From: an uncultured Prevotellaceae bacterium
GTDB lineage: Bacteria; Bacteroidota; Bacteroidia; Bacteroidales; Bacteroidaceae
Length of the DNA stretch: 64,000 nt
NCBI GenBank assembly: GCA_946185485.1
Contig: CAMHJQ010000013.1
Location: 24,289-88,288 of the forward strand
Direction: 5' to 3'
A program made the translations under genes and the position numbers. This document shows, one piece after another, positions 56,192 to 64,000 of the stretch. Within the stretch, counting starts at the first letter, position 1. Each line of letters opens with the position of its first letter. The notes below the pieces were generated by a model. The model searched no databases. It was not told the origin of the DNA and was given only the letters and a program-made list of their open reading frames with translations.

Positions 56192-56649
56192 GCGTTGGAA
56201 ACTTGTCGTTCTCTGCCATCGGCAACCAGTTTCTCCTGCAACGGCCGGTCTTGTTGCAGGTGCAATGCTCCCGCCGACTGACGGAGACTGAGATACAGGA
56301 GCGCGTGGCTTACTTTACAAAAGCTGCCGCAGGGGGAGCTGTGCTAGTATCGCCCTCCATTTCGCCGGGCGAGAAGGCTGTGATGCGTGCCGCCTTTGAG
56401 CAGGGCTTCCCCCTTATCTATCTGCAGGAGAACGGCTTCACCGACCTGGCCAAACCGGGCGGGCAGCGCATGGAGGCCTGTGCCCGAGGGCAGCTGCTCA
56501 TCCTCGCGCCGTGGGAGCACCACAACGAGCACACAACTATCAGCCGCAACCAATGTCTCTCCTTGAACGACATGGCCCGTTCTCTCTGTTCTGTCTGTTG
56601 CTGTACTACAGCAACAAACCAAACAGTTGCAAACGACGAGGGTGTCTAA
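56188..56649 (+). pseudogene. REP-associated transposase, 3' part
   Basis: A 153-residue frame that reads SVGNLSFSAIGNQFLLQRP and AVLVSPSISPGEKAVMRAAF, EQGFPLIYLQENGFTDLAKP, ILAPWEHHNEHTTISRNQCL. It matches the C-terminal domain I expect downstream of the Y1 domain in Prevotella proteins of this type. It overlaps the first part by 4 bases with only a TTG as possible start. Its last residues, SVCCCTTATNQT, come from a second copy of the palindrome. It may be translated by reinitiation, but a broken gene is more likely. Confidence 0.7.
56596..56616. repeat. REP-like palindrome, copy 2
   Basis: tgttgctgta, one base, tacagcaaca: a perfect 10-bp stem near the end of the transposase remnant, with flanks (tctgt before, aaac after) shared with copy 1. 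Confidence 0.75.
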
Positions 56650-56739
56650 ATCTTTGACGCCAAGGTGTCTAATTATTAGACAATCTGCTTCCGCCAGGGT
56701 GGAAAACCTTGGCGGATTCATTTTTATGGCATAACTTTG
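56644..56739 (+). promoter_or_regulatory. Permease 2 operon promoter with two operator-like sites
   Basis: Site A is GTCTAAATCTTTGAC (56644-56658). Site B is GTCTAATTATTAGAC (56667-56681), extended to a 17-bp palindrome, centred 23 bp from A. TTGG follows 35 bp from the centre of B (56709-56712), then 19 bases and TAACTTTG (56732-56739). The stretch from site B to -33 is nearly the same as before permease 1. Confidence 0.85.
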
Positions 56740-56762
56740 CATCAGAAAAGACAAAAGAACGT

Positions 56763-59132
56763 ATGAAGAGTTATTTCAGATTCCTGTCGCGCAATAAGCT
56801 ATATACCTTAATAAATATAGCAGGTCTGGTGGTGTCGCTGATGTTCGTCATCCTCTTGGGCGACTACACCTGGCGCCAATATAGTATCGACTCGTGGCAC
56901 AAGAATGCCGACCGTATCTATCTGACGGGTAGTGGCGAGGACTTCTTTATGTGGCCGCAGGCTGCACAAGAGATTAATGCAATGTGCCCGGAAATAGAAC
57001 AGACCTGTTGCGTGATGAGCCAGAACGGACGGATCAAGTACGGCCAGCGAGAGGTGAAGGAAGGAGATAAGGAGAATGGCATCATTATGCTGGCCGACTC
57101 GACCTTCTTCCATTTCTTCGATTTTGAATTAACGAAGGGAGACAAACGGACAGCCCTCGATGCGCCAGACAAGTGTGTCATCACAGAGCGACTGGCCCAG
57201 CGGCTCTTTGGCGAGAAGGATCCCATCGGCGAGTCGTTGCAGATTGTTGGCAAGCGCTCTGTCTTCATGAACCACGAAGATCCGTACGACTCGACGTTGG
57301 TCTATACTGTCAGCGGCATCGTGAAGGATTTCGACCGTACGGTGCTGCCCAATGAGACGCAAATCATTGCCAACATGGAGCGTTTTCCTCAGGTGATGGG
57401 CTATACGCTTAGACCCCGTTCTTTCGCATATAGCGGTACAGGTGCCTGCAAAGCATTTCTTATGTTGCGTCCAGGCGCGACACTTGATGCCAAGAAAAAA
57501 GTGATAGAAGCCCATCTGGCCAAGAACTATATGTGGGAACACATGGAAAACCAAGAGTTCTTTGCAACACCATTGACCGACATTATGTTTGCACCGCAAA
57601 ACAACGGTGCAGGCATGCAGAAAGGTGACAAGACACGACTCCATATCCTTTTGGCCGCCGTGCTGGCCATCCTATTCTTCGCTGTCAGTAACTATATCAA
57701 CCTGACGGTAGCGAATACAGGCTTTCGCGCCAAGGAAATGGCTACGCGACGGCTGTTTGGGAGTAGTCAACGCCAGATATCACTGAAACTGATAGCCGAA
57801 TCAACGCTGATGATAGCCGTCGCCTTCCTCATAGGCTTTGCTTTGGCGTTCTGTTTCCAGGATGATGCTGCAGAGTTGTTCAAGGGGAAGATAGCGCTGC
57901 TCAACGACATCAATCTCGGCACGGTGAGCGTCTGTCTCGGTTTCATCCTGCTCGTAGGCATTATCTCAGGCATCATGCCCTCGTATCAGATTTCCCGTTT
58001 CCAGCCCATTGACATTGTGAAGGGTAACTTCCGCTACCAATCCAAAATGGTGATGGGTAGGTTGTTCATCATTGTGCAGAATGTTGTAACGGTGACAATG
58101 CTCACAGCAGCCCTTGTAATCTGGCTTCAATTGAATCACCTCATTCATGCGCCGCTAGGGTTCAATACAGAACGGCTTTATTATGTGAATACGCCAGAGG
58201 GTAAAAGCCAGACGGTCAGGAGCCAGTTGGAGAAGATGCCCTTCATAGAGCGCATCGGTGAGTATAGCGGAACCACTTTTGTCACCTACAGCAGTAGCAT
58301 AAGAAGTATCACGAATGGTGATAAACTGACGAGTTTGTTTCTGACCGATTTGGACTCAACAGCCTTTACCCTCTACGGGCTGGACATCCTCAAAGACTAT
58401 GGCAACACCAGCAATGGCTACTATTTGAATGAGGATGCCAAACGCCGGTTGGAGTTGACGGATGATGACCGCGAGATGGTATGGGGCAAAGACGAGACGG
58501 CTCCCATCAGTGGCATCCTCAAGGACTTCCATCGCATTAACGTGCTGCATGAAGCAGAGCCTTTTGCCATCCGTGTACAGGAACATGTGAAAAATCCCAA
58601 CTTCCTCGTCAAGACAAATGGAGATAAGCAGGCGAAGACCGCTTTCGACGAAATGCTGAGAGGGCTGGGTGTCTCTGAAGAAGAATTGGTTTGGTGTGTC
58701 AGCAGTTTGGAAGAGGGTATCGCCGAGACCTTCGAGGACCAGCAGAACACGCTGCGCATCGTCTCGCTCTTCACCCTCATTGCCATCGTCATCTCTGTGC
58801 TGGGCTACGTGGGTCTGTCGCTCTTCTTCATCCGCCAACGGCAGAAGGAGATTGCCATCCGCAAGGTGATGGGTTCTACATCAAGCGAGGTACTGTTGCT
58901 GATGCTCCGCACCTTCTCCGTGCCTATGCTAATCTCGTTCGTCATCGCCGTGCCTGTTTCCTATTATATCATGACCGACTGGCTCAGCAACTTCAGTTAC
59001 CGCATCGCGCTCAGCCCCTGGATATTCGCTGCCGCCGGGTTTACCTGCTTCATCATTTCCCTGCTCACCGTTATTGTCCAGAGCTGGCGCGCTGCTTCTG
59101 AGAATCCGATTAATAACATCAAGACAGAATAA
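56763..59132 (+). CDS. MacB-type ABC permease 2
   Basis: A 789-residue permease of the same two-half layout as permease 1 but clearly diverged. It starts MKSYFRFLSRNKLYTLINIA and has the central motif FRAKEMATRRLFGSSQRQIS and the C-terminal FtsX motif RQKEIAIRKVMGSTSSEVLL. Large periplasmic domains lie between the helices. ATG 56763 was chosen; the longer frame begins inside the promoter. The third permease starts 14 bases after it. Confidence 0.88.
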   Translation: MKSYFRFLSRNKLYTLINIAGLVVSLMFVILLGDYTWRQYSIDSWHKNADRIYLTGSGEDFFMWPQAAQEINAMCPEIEQTCCVMSQNGRIKYGQREVKEGDKENGIIMLADSTFFHFFDFELTKGDKRTALDAPDKCVITERLAQRLFGEKDPIGESLQIVGKRSVFMNHEDPYDSTLVYTVSGIVKDFDRTVLPNETQIIANMERFPQVMGYTLRPRSFAYSGTGACKAFLMLRPGATLDAKKKVIEAHLAKNYMWEHMENQEFFATPLTDIMFAPQNNGAGMQKGDKTRLHILLAAVLAILFFAVSNYINLTVANTGFRAKEMATRRLFGSSQRQISLKLIAESTLMIAVAFLIGFALAFCFQDDAAELFKGKIALLNDINLGTVSVCLGFILLVGIISGIMPSYQISRFQPIDIVKGNFRYQSKMVMGRLFIIVQNVVTVTMLTAALVIWLQLNHLIHAPLGFNTERLYYVNTPEGKSQTVRSQLEKMPFIERIGEYSGTTFVTYSSSIRSITNGDKLTSLFLTDLDSTAFTLYGLDILKDYGNTSNGYYLNEDAKRRLELTDDDREMVWGKDETAPISGILKDFHRINVLHEAEPFAIRVQEHVKNPNFLVKTNGDKQAKTAFDEMLRGLGVSEEELVWCVSSLEEGIAETFEDQQNTLRIVSLFTLIAIVISVLGYVGLSLFFIRQRQKEIAIRKVMGSTSSEVLLLMLRTFSVPMLISFVIAVPVSYYIMTDWLSNFSYRIALSPWIFAAAGFTCFIISLLTVIVQSWRAASENPINNIKTE

Positions 59133-59146
59133 TAGAATACATAACC

Positions 59147-61501
59147 ATGAATATCTTTAGAAAGGGCCAGGGAGCCTTCATCAAGATCATATCGCTTGCC
59201 ATCGGGCTCACCGTCGGACTGGTGCTCATTGCCAAAGTGCAGTTGGAGAGGAAATACGACGACTGCATTGCCGATAAGGAACACGTGTATGAATTGCATG
59301 AAACGTTCCAGCGCAAAGGTGAGGAGCCGCAGCAGTATGGTGCCACATCGGGAGGCATAGCCCCCGTGCTGGGCCGCGAAATTCCCGAAATCCAGACAGC
59401 GACACGCTATACAGGACAGTTCAGCGAGGAGAAGCTGACGCTGGAGGACGGCAGCCGCTTCTACTTCGAGGAAGCGCTGTTCGCAGACTCCTGTTTCTTC
59501 GATGTCTTTGCCACAAAGGTCTTGCAGGGCGATGCCAAGCGCATTCTCTCCACAGCCGGACAATGCTTGATTAGCCGTCGGCTGAGCGAGAAAATCGGCG
59601 GAGAGGTGGTCGGTCGCACGTTCTGCTTTGCATCTGCCCCGGGGAAGCCAATGACCATCGGCGGCGTGTACGACGACTTTCCCGAGAACTCCCGCTGCTC
59701 CCGCTACGACATTCTGATGTCGATGCCCTCCTTAGGCACTTACGCTTGGGACGGCACGGAGAACCTGATGGGCAACGACCGCTACCATTCTTTTGTACGC
59801 ATGCGTCCCGATGCCGACATGAACAAGGTACGCAGCGAAATCAAGCAGTTGCTGAAGCGCATCCTACCGTGGGACGACCTGAAGCAAATCGGCTGTGTCG
59901 ATGCAGGCATTGAGTTGGAGAGTGTAGCAGGCCAGCGGACGAAGGACACCACGGTACGCACCACCAGCATCATCCTCTTGGTGGTAGCATTCGTGATGCT
60001 CTTCACAGCGGTGATGAACTATATCCTCGTGGTTATCAGCCTCTTGGTGAACCGTGCCAGGCAGGTAGCACTGCGCAAGGTTTTAGGTGCCCCGCACCGT
60101 GAGTTCTACACGATGACACTCAAGGAAGCCGGCATTCATCTCATCATGGCCTTGGCGATGATGACACTGCTGCTTCTGGCTGGGAAAGACTGGATAAGCG
60201 AGTTGATGGGTGTTGGCATTACGACACTCTTCTCCCGACAGACCTTCATGGTTCTGACCGTTGTATGCCTCGTTGTATTGATCTGCTGCGGCATCTTGCC
60301 CGGAGCCATCTATTCGCGCATCCCGCTCACCTACGCCTACCGGCTCTACTCAGAGAACAAGCGACTGTGGAAGCTGTCACTCTTGGCATTCCAGTTTGTG
60401 CTCACAACGATGCTGCTCTGTGTGCTCTCCACCGTTTACCGTCAGTACGACTATATGCTCTCGAAAGACATGGGCTATCAGTATGACAGGGTGGCCTACG
60501 TCAACGTGAGTGCCCTGCATGGCGACTCCATCTATTCACTGGCTCGTGAGATAGAGCGCCTGCCGTGTGTTGAAAAGACGGCAGCATCCTATTCTCTCTT
60601 CTGCGAATGGCAGAGTGGCGACAATGTGCTGCTTCCAGGCAATCCTCGGGAACTTTTCAACTGTGCCAACCTATTCTTTGCCGAGCAGGGACTGGTGGAG
60701 ACCATGGGACTTGAGCTGGTACGGGGCAGAGGTTTTAAGCGGTTGGAGCATCCCGGATGGACGCAGGAGATGCTGGTGGACGAACGGTTTGCACAGCGGA
60801 TGAAGGAAGTGGCAGGTATCGACGATGTCATTGGCCAGCAGTTCGTCAATTCCTCGGTAGGCGACGAATATCCCATGACCGTAGTGGGCGTGGTGAAGAA
60901 CTTCGTGATGGGTTCGCTCGTCTCACGCGATGAACGTCCCATGATGGTGACCAACGGTAATGTCTTTACACACTACATCATGATGAAACTGCAAGCTGTG
61001 ACTGCTGAGAATATGCAGGCAGTTCAACAATTGTGCGACCGACTCTATCCTGATGCCGACCTGAGCGTGAAGCCATACGCCGCAGAGTTGGCCGACTGCT
61101 ACAACGACACGCGCCACACCCGCGACATGATTCTCATAGGTTGTTTGGCCTCGCTGCTGATCACGCTCTTCGGACTCATCGGCTATGTGCGCGACGAGGT
61201 TCAGCGCCGCTCGCGCGAACTGGCCATCCGCAAGGTGATGGGGGCCTCAGCCCATGAACTGCAAAGGCTGTTCCTGCGCAGTATCGCTGTCATCGCACTG
61301 CCCTCTATCATCATAGGTACAGCCCTCGGCTGGTATCTCAGCATACTGCTGATGCAGCAGTTTCCCGACAAGATGCCGCTGTCGCTGGCCAGCTTTGCCG
61401 TCTGTGCCCTCCTGGTGCTCTGCATCATTGTGGCGGTTGTTTATCTACAGACAAGACGAGTATCAAATAGTAATCCTGTAAACTATCTAAAAACAGAATA
61501 A
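59147..61501 (+). CDS. MacB-type ABC permease 3
   Basis: A 784-residue permease with an N-terminal helix (FIKIISLAIGLTVGLVLIAK), a periplasmic domain, central helices with RQVALRKVLGAPHREFYTMT, a second periplasmic domain, and the C-terminal motif RRSRELAIRKVMGASAHELQ. It differs strongly from permeases 1 and 2 except at the coupling motifs. It is followed after one base by the ATPase gene, so the three genes form one operon. Confidence 0.88.
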   Translation: MNIFRKGQGAFIKIISLAIGLTVGLVLIAKVQLERKYDDCIADKEHVYELHETFQRKGEEPQQYGATSGGIAPVLGREIPEIQTATRYTGQFSEEKLTLEDGSRFYFEEALFADSCFFDVFATKVLQGDAKRILSTAGQCLISRRLSEKIGGEVVGRTFCFASAPGKPMTIGGVYDDFPENSRCSRYDILMSMPSLGTYAWDGTENLMGNDRYHSFVRMRPDADMNKVRSEIKQLLKRILPWDDLKQIGCVDAGIELESVAGQRTKDTTVRTTSIILLVVAFVMLFTAVMNYILVVISLLVNRARQVALRKVLGAPHREFYTMTLKEAGIHLIMALAMMTLLLLAGKDWISELMGVGITTLFSRQTFMVLTVVCLVVLICCGILPGAIYSRIPLTYAYRLYSENKRLWKLSLLAFQFVLTTMLLCVLSTVYRQYDYMLSKDMGYQYDRVAYVNVSALHGDSIYSLAREIERLPCVEKTAASYSLFCEWQSGDNVLLPGNPRELFNCANLFFAEQGLVETMGLELVRGRGFKRLEHPGWTQEMLVDERFAQRMKEVAGIDDVIGQQFVNSSVGDEYPMTVVGVVKNFVMGSLVSRDERPMMVTNGNVFTHYIMMKLQAVTAENMQAVQQLCDRLYPDADLSVKPYAAELADCYNDTRHTRDMILIGCLASLLITLFGLIGYVRDEVQRRSRELAIRKVMGASAHELQRLFLRSIAVIALPSIIIGTALGWYLSILLMQQFPDKMPLSLASFAVCALLVLCIIVAVVYLQTRRVSNSNPVNYLKTE

Positions 61502-61502
61502 T

Positions 61503-62177
61503 ATGATTAAGTTAGAAAACATTCAGAAGGTGTTCCGCACGGAAGAGGTGGAGACCGTAGCATTGGGCGGCGTATCGCTCGAAGTGAAGAAAGGAGAGTT
61601 CGTGGCCATCATGGGGCCGTCGGGTTGTGGCAAGTCCACCTTATTAAATATATTAGGCTTGCTCGACAATCCTACAAGTGGTAAGTATTGGCTCGATGGC
61701 GAAGATGTAGGTTCGCTGAAGGAGAGTCAGCGCACGAAGGTGCGCAAGGGGCAGATTGGCTTTGTGTTCCAGAGTTTTAACCTGATTGACGAACTGAACG
61801 TAGAAGAAAACGTGGAACTGCCGCTGACTTATCTCGGTGTACCCAAGAAGGAGCGCCGGGCGAGGGTAGAAGAGGTGCTGCGCCGCATGGCCATCTCTCA
61901 CCGCGCCCACCACTTCCCCCAGCAGCTCTCGGGCGGACAGCAGCAGCGTGTAGCCATAGCCCGTGCCGTGGTGATGAATCCCAAATTGATCCTTGCTGAC
62001 GAGCCCACAGGTAACCTCGACTCCAAGAACGGTCTGGAGGTGATGCAGCTGCTTACCCAGTTGAACCAGGAAGGCACCACCGTCGTGATGGTAACTCATT
62101 CTGAGCGTGATGCCGGATATGCACAGCGTGTCATCAACCTCCTCGATGGTCAGGTAGTGCCAGAAGTGAAATTGTAA
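61503..62177 (+). CDS. MacB/LolD-type ABC ATPase
   Basis: A 224-residue nucleotide-binding protein: Walker [11 protein letters not shown]-loop [10 protein letters not shown], signature [14 protein letters not shown], Walker [13 protein letters not shown] and the switch histidine in VMVTHSERD. It is the only ATPase in the cluster and should power all three permeases. It is close to LolD and the free-standing MacB-type ATPases. A hairpin follows its stop. Confidence 0.93.
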   Translation: MIKLENIQKVFRTEEVETVALGGVSLEVKKGEFVAIMGPSGCGKSTLLNILGLLDNPTSGKYWLDGEDVGSLKESQRTKVRKGQIGFVFQSFNLIDELNVEENVELPLTYLGVPKKERRARVEEVLRRMAISHRAHHFPQQLSGGQQQRVAIARAVVMNPKLILADEPTGNLDSKNGLEVMQLLTQLNQEGTTVVMVTHSERDAGYAQRVINLLDGQVVPEVKL

Positions 62178-62185
62178 ATATAAAA

Positions 62186-62209
62186 AGGTGGCCGATTACT
62201 CGACCACCT
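62186..62209 (+). terminator. Terminator-like hairpin after the ABC ATPase
   Basis: aggtggccga, four bases, tcgaccacct: a 10-bp stem with one mismatch, 8 bases after the ATPase stop. The following T-run is weak (gctttct). Confidence 0.55.
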
Positions 62210-62300
62210 CGCTTTCTAACTTCTTGACAGCTAAGAACTTATAGTCATTCCGCTGTAAGCTTTTGCAGGGTCAACTCCTACGGTTGACAACCTTTTTTCT

Positions 62301-62442
62301 GTCGGGATGAGGCGAGTAGGCATCCCAACTCCTCGGGGAACTACGTCCCCCTCGGGGGGAGCCTCAACATCCACAGGAAACCAACCAAAATCCCTCTCCT
62401 GACGGGAAATGGGGAATTTGGTCGGGTCCGTGGAATATTGTA
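62301..62442 (+). repeat. Left 142-bp inverted repeat
   Basis: An exact reverse complement of 63819-63960. Near its middle, GGGGA, actacg, TCCCC (62335-62350) is a short dyad that could be a crossover core; it also ends in small GC-rich stems. Confidence 0.95.
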
Positions 62443-62448
62443 ACTTTG
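62418..62448 (+). promoter_or_regulatory. Recombinase promoter straddling the left repeat
   Basis: TTGG (62418-62421) inside the repeat, 19 bases, TAACTTTG (62441-62448) across its inner edge. In the right repeat the matching -7 position reads TACTATTTG, one base too long, so only the left copy is a good promoter. Confidence 0.7.
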
Positions 62449-62518
62449 TAAAGGAGAAAGTCCTCCATACTTTGAATGAAGGGGTTAAAAGGGGGTTAAG
62501 CCTTTCTCTGATACAAAT

Positions 62519-63811
62519 ATGGCAACAGTCAATACTCACAGAGCTTACTATCAAGGCAAATTGGTCTTGTATATGAAGAAGAATGGAATTGCTTTTCGAT
62601 ATAAACTATATCGGATAGACAAACAGCACCTCACACGTTACCTGCGTGTCTGTCAGAAGGTGGAAGGTAATGAGATAATTAATCAACGGATAGACGAACT
62701 CGAAAGCAGGGTTGACGGCATCATTACCCGACTACTTCTGCAAGACCCTTCTATGGAAATTACAGCTACAGTAGTTGACAAGGCTATCGCTAAGGAAGAA
62801 GAACAGAAAAGCAGAGCTGAGAAGGCCAAGACAAGACGTACTTCATTCACTTCAGACTTTGATGAATATATTAATCAAAAGAAGGCTGTAAAACAACAGG
62901 AGGACATCGAACGTGGGCTTGACAGGAAACTGCATCCAACAGTCAAGGACTATATCAGTGTTTGCAATGCAATTAAGGACTATGAATACTATTCTCACAC
63001 AAGAACCCACCTGTCAGGCATTACGGAGGAATGGATGGACAATTTCATAGAGTTCTTGACATTACCCCACGAAGATACGAAGAAGCACAAATACACCTGC
63101 AAAGGTAACATGTGCAATAAGACCATAAACAAACGTATAGACTGTTTAGCGAACTTCGTATGGAGGTATTATAAAGATGTAGACAAAGCAGAGGTTGTCA
63201 AATCAAAGAAATTGGATGATAGCATTAAATCTGATATCCTTCGTCTCTATAAAGACGAGCTGACGATGTTAGCTGATATGGAGTTAACTGATATGGATGA
63301 AACAAGAATAAGAGACTATTTTGTCTTCATCTGCTTGACAGGATTACGCTTCTCAGACTTCTCTACAATAGACAAGAGTAACTTCATATATAACGGACGC
63401 TTTTGGTCACTTCGACTGTTCACACAAAAGACAGTAAAGAAGGCTGAGATACCACTGACTGACAGAGCGTATTCTATCGCCTTGAAGTATGACTATCGTT
63501 TCGACTATTATTGCAATCAAGTTTTCAATAGGGTACTGAAGTCGTTCCTGAAGAATCACGATTTGTTTAGTGAGAGTTATCTCTCAGTAAGGCATGTCCG
63601 TAGAAAGTTGGAGAAGAATGTTGTTCGAAGACGTGACAAGATGAGTGCTCACACAGGTCGTCGAACCTTTATTTCCATCTTGATTGAAAATGGTATCTCC
63701 GTCAACAGAGTTATGGCTATGACAGGACACACGAATGAAAGTACATTGAAAATATACGTTGATAAGTTTAGCCCTGACTTAAACGAAAGTATTGAGCCTC
63801 TCTCATTCTGA
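62519..63811 (+). CDS. Tyrosine recombinase / integrase
   Basis: A 430-residue recombinase of the Bacteroidetes phage-integrase type with an N-terminal arm-binding region, a SAM-like core-binding domain (residues 115-225) and a catalytic domain. Catalytic residues are visible: arginine in CLTGLRFSDF, HxxR in SAHTGRRTF, histidine in AMTGHTNEST and the tyrosine in LKIYVDKFS. All five positions look intact. It stands alone between long inverted repeats, with no excisionase or cargo. Confidence 0.93.
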   Translation: MATVNTHRAYYQGKLVLYMKKNGIAFRYKLYRIDKQHLTRYLRVCQKVEGNEIINQRIDELESRVDGIITRLLLQDPSMEITATVVDKAIAKEEEQKSRAEKAKTRRTSFTSDFDEYINQKKAVKQQEDIERGLDRKLHPTVKDYISVCNAIKDYEYYSHTRTHLSGITEEWMDNFIEFLTLPHEDTKKHKYTCKGNMCNKTINKRIDCLANFVWRYYKDVDKAEVVKSKKLDDSIKSDILRLYKDELTMLADMELTDMDETRIRDYFVFICLTGLRFSDFSTIDKSNFIYNGRFWSLRLFTQKTVKKAEIPLTDRAYSIALKYDYRFDYYCNQVFNRVLKSFLKNHDLFSESYLSVRHVRRKLEKNVVRRRDKMSAHTGRRTFISILIENGISVNRVMAMTGHTNESTLKIYVDKFSPDLNESIEPLSF

Positions 63812-63818
63812 CAAATAG

Positions 63819-63960
63819 TACAATATTCCACGGACCCGACCAAATTCCCCATTTCCCGTCAGGAGAGGGATTTTGGTTGGTTTCCTGTGGATGTTGAGGC
63901 TCCCCCCGAGGGGGACGTAGTTCCCCGAGGAGTTGGGATGCCTACTCGCCTCATCCCGAC
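63819..63960 (-). repeat. Right 142-bp inverted repeat
   Basis: An exact reverse complement of 62301-62442, starting 8 bases after the recombinase stop. The 40 bases beyond it, to the window end, hold nothing I recognise. Confidence 0.95.
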
Positions 63961-64000
63961 CAAAAGGACAGGGTCGTATGCAGGGGAATGCCTTTATACA

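Larger units (their letters stand above)
62301..63960 (+). mobile_element. Minimal element: tyrosine recombinase between perfect 142-bp inverted repeats
   Basis: A 1660-bp unit bounded by inverted repeats 62301-62442 and 63819-63960 that match base for base over 142 bp. It contains a single gene, the recombinase at 62519-63811. The recombinase promoter uses the left repeat: TTGG (62418-62421), 19 bases, TAACTTTG (62441-62448). No target duplication is visible at the outer edges. The inside is more AT-rich than neighbouring genes. It may be a transposon, an invertible segment, or both. Confidence 0.85.

Noticed and set aside
62281..63990. Target-site duplication at the edges of the recombinase element
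   Set aside because: The bases outside the two repeats (ccttttttct on the left, caaaaggaca on the right) share no direct repeat.
1..64000. CRISPR array, rRNA or tRNA genes
   Set aside because: No regularly spaced direct repeats of CRISPR size and no cloverleaf or rRNA-like sequence were seen. The 7-bp and 22-bp arrays have no spacers.

Overview
The window reads as a chromosomal segment of a Bacteroidales bacterium, most likely a gut or rumen Prevotella or a close relative. The evidence is a SusC/SusD pair, type IX secretion parts (PorZ and proteins with C-terminal sorting tails), and a recurring promoter of the Bacteroidetes kind: TTTG or TTGG, 19 bases, then TAnnTTTG. I saw no rRNA, tRNA or CRISPR array.

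Layout. 1-3.9 kb: the 3' end of nadA, two acyltransferase-3 membrane proteins and a CotH-like protein, with AT-rich sequence on the minus strand. 3.9-11.4 kb, minus: porZ, a YitT-RdgB fusion, leuS and a periplasmic solute-binding protein. 11.8-17.6 kb: mutS (plus) facing a minus-strand run of ychF, lgt, a GlsB-type membrane protein, a DUF3237 protein and a thioesterase. 17.7-24 kb, minus: a SusA-like GH13 amylase, a Nudix hydrolase, a sialate O-acetylesterase-like enzyme and a DUF5703-type protein. 24-37 kb: a metallophosphoesterase, an MsbA-like exporter with miaB, a DUF3737 protein, a MalY/PatB lyase, an OPT transporter, an alpha/beta hydrolase, a TlpA-like lipoprotein, a tRNA-dihydrouridine synthase and malate dehydrogenase. 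37-47.2 kb, minus: a small polysaccharide utilisation locus with SusC, SusD, a duplicated surface protein and a secreted pectate lyase, pointing to pectin or polygalacturonate. 47.2-62.2 kb: a gamma carbonic anhydrase, a two-component system, and a MacB-type ABC export cluster (TolC, HlyD, lipoprotein, three large permeases, one ATPase) interrupted by a frameshifted REP-type transposase. 62.3-63.96 kb: a compact element made of one tyrosine recombinase gene between perfect 142-bp inverted repeats.

Two results stand out. First, the export cluster carries a visible regulon: three promoters (tolC-hlyD, permease 1, permease 2-3-ATPase) share two 15-bp operator-like sites with centres exactly 23 bp apart. 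The palindromic site lies exactly 35 bp before the same -33/-7 promoter. The tolC copy sits between tolC and the divergent response regulator gene, so that regulator is the natural candidate. Second, the recombinase between long perfect inverted repeats looks like a minimal invertible or transposable unit.

A third theme is small-repeat biology. Short arrays of 7-bp units lie at gene ends and form start codons, stop codons or coding ends of lgt, the metallophosphoesterase, DUF3737/patB and porZ. Palindromic inserts lie in frame inside leuS, the solute-binding protein, the OPT transporter and the transposase.
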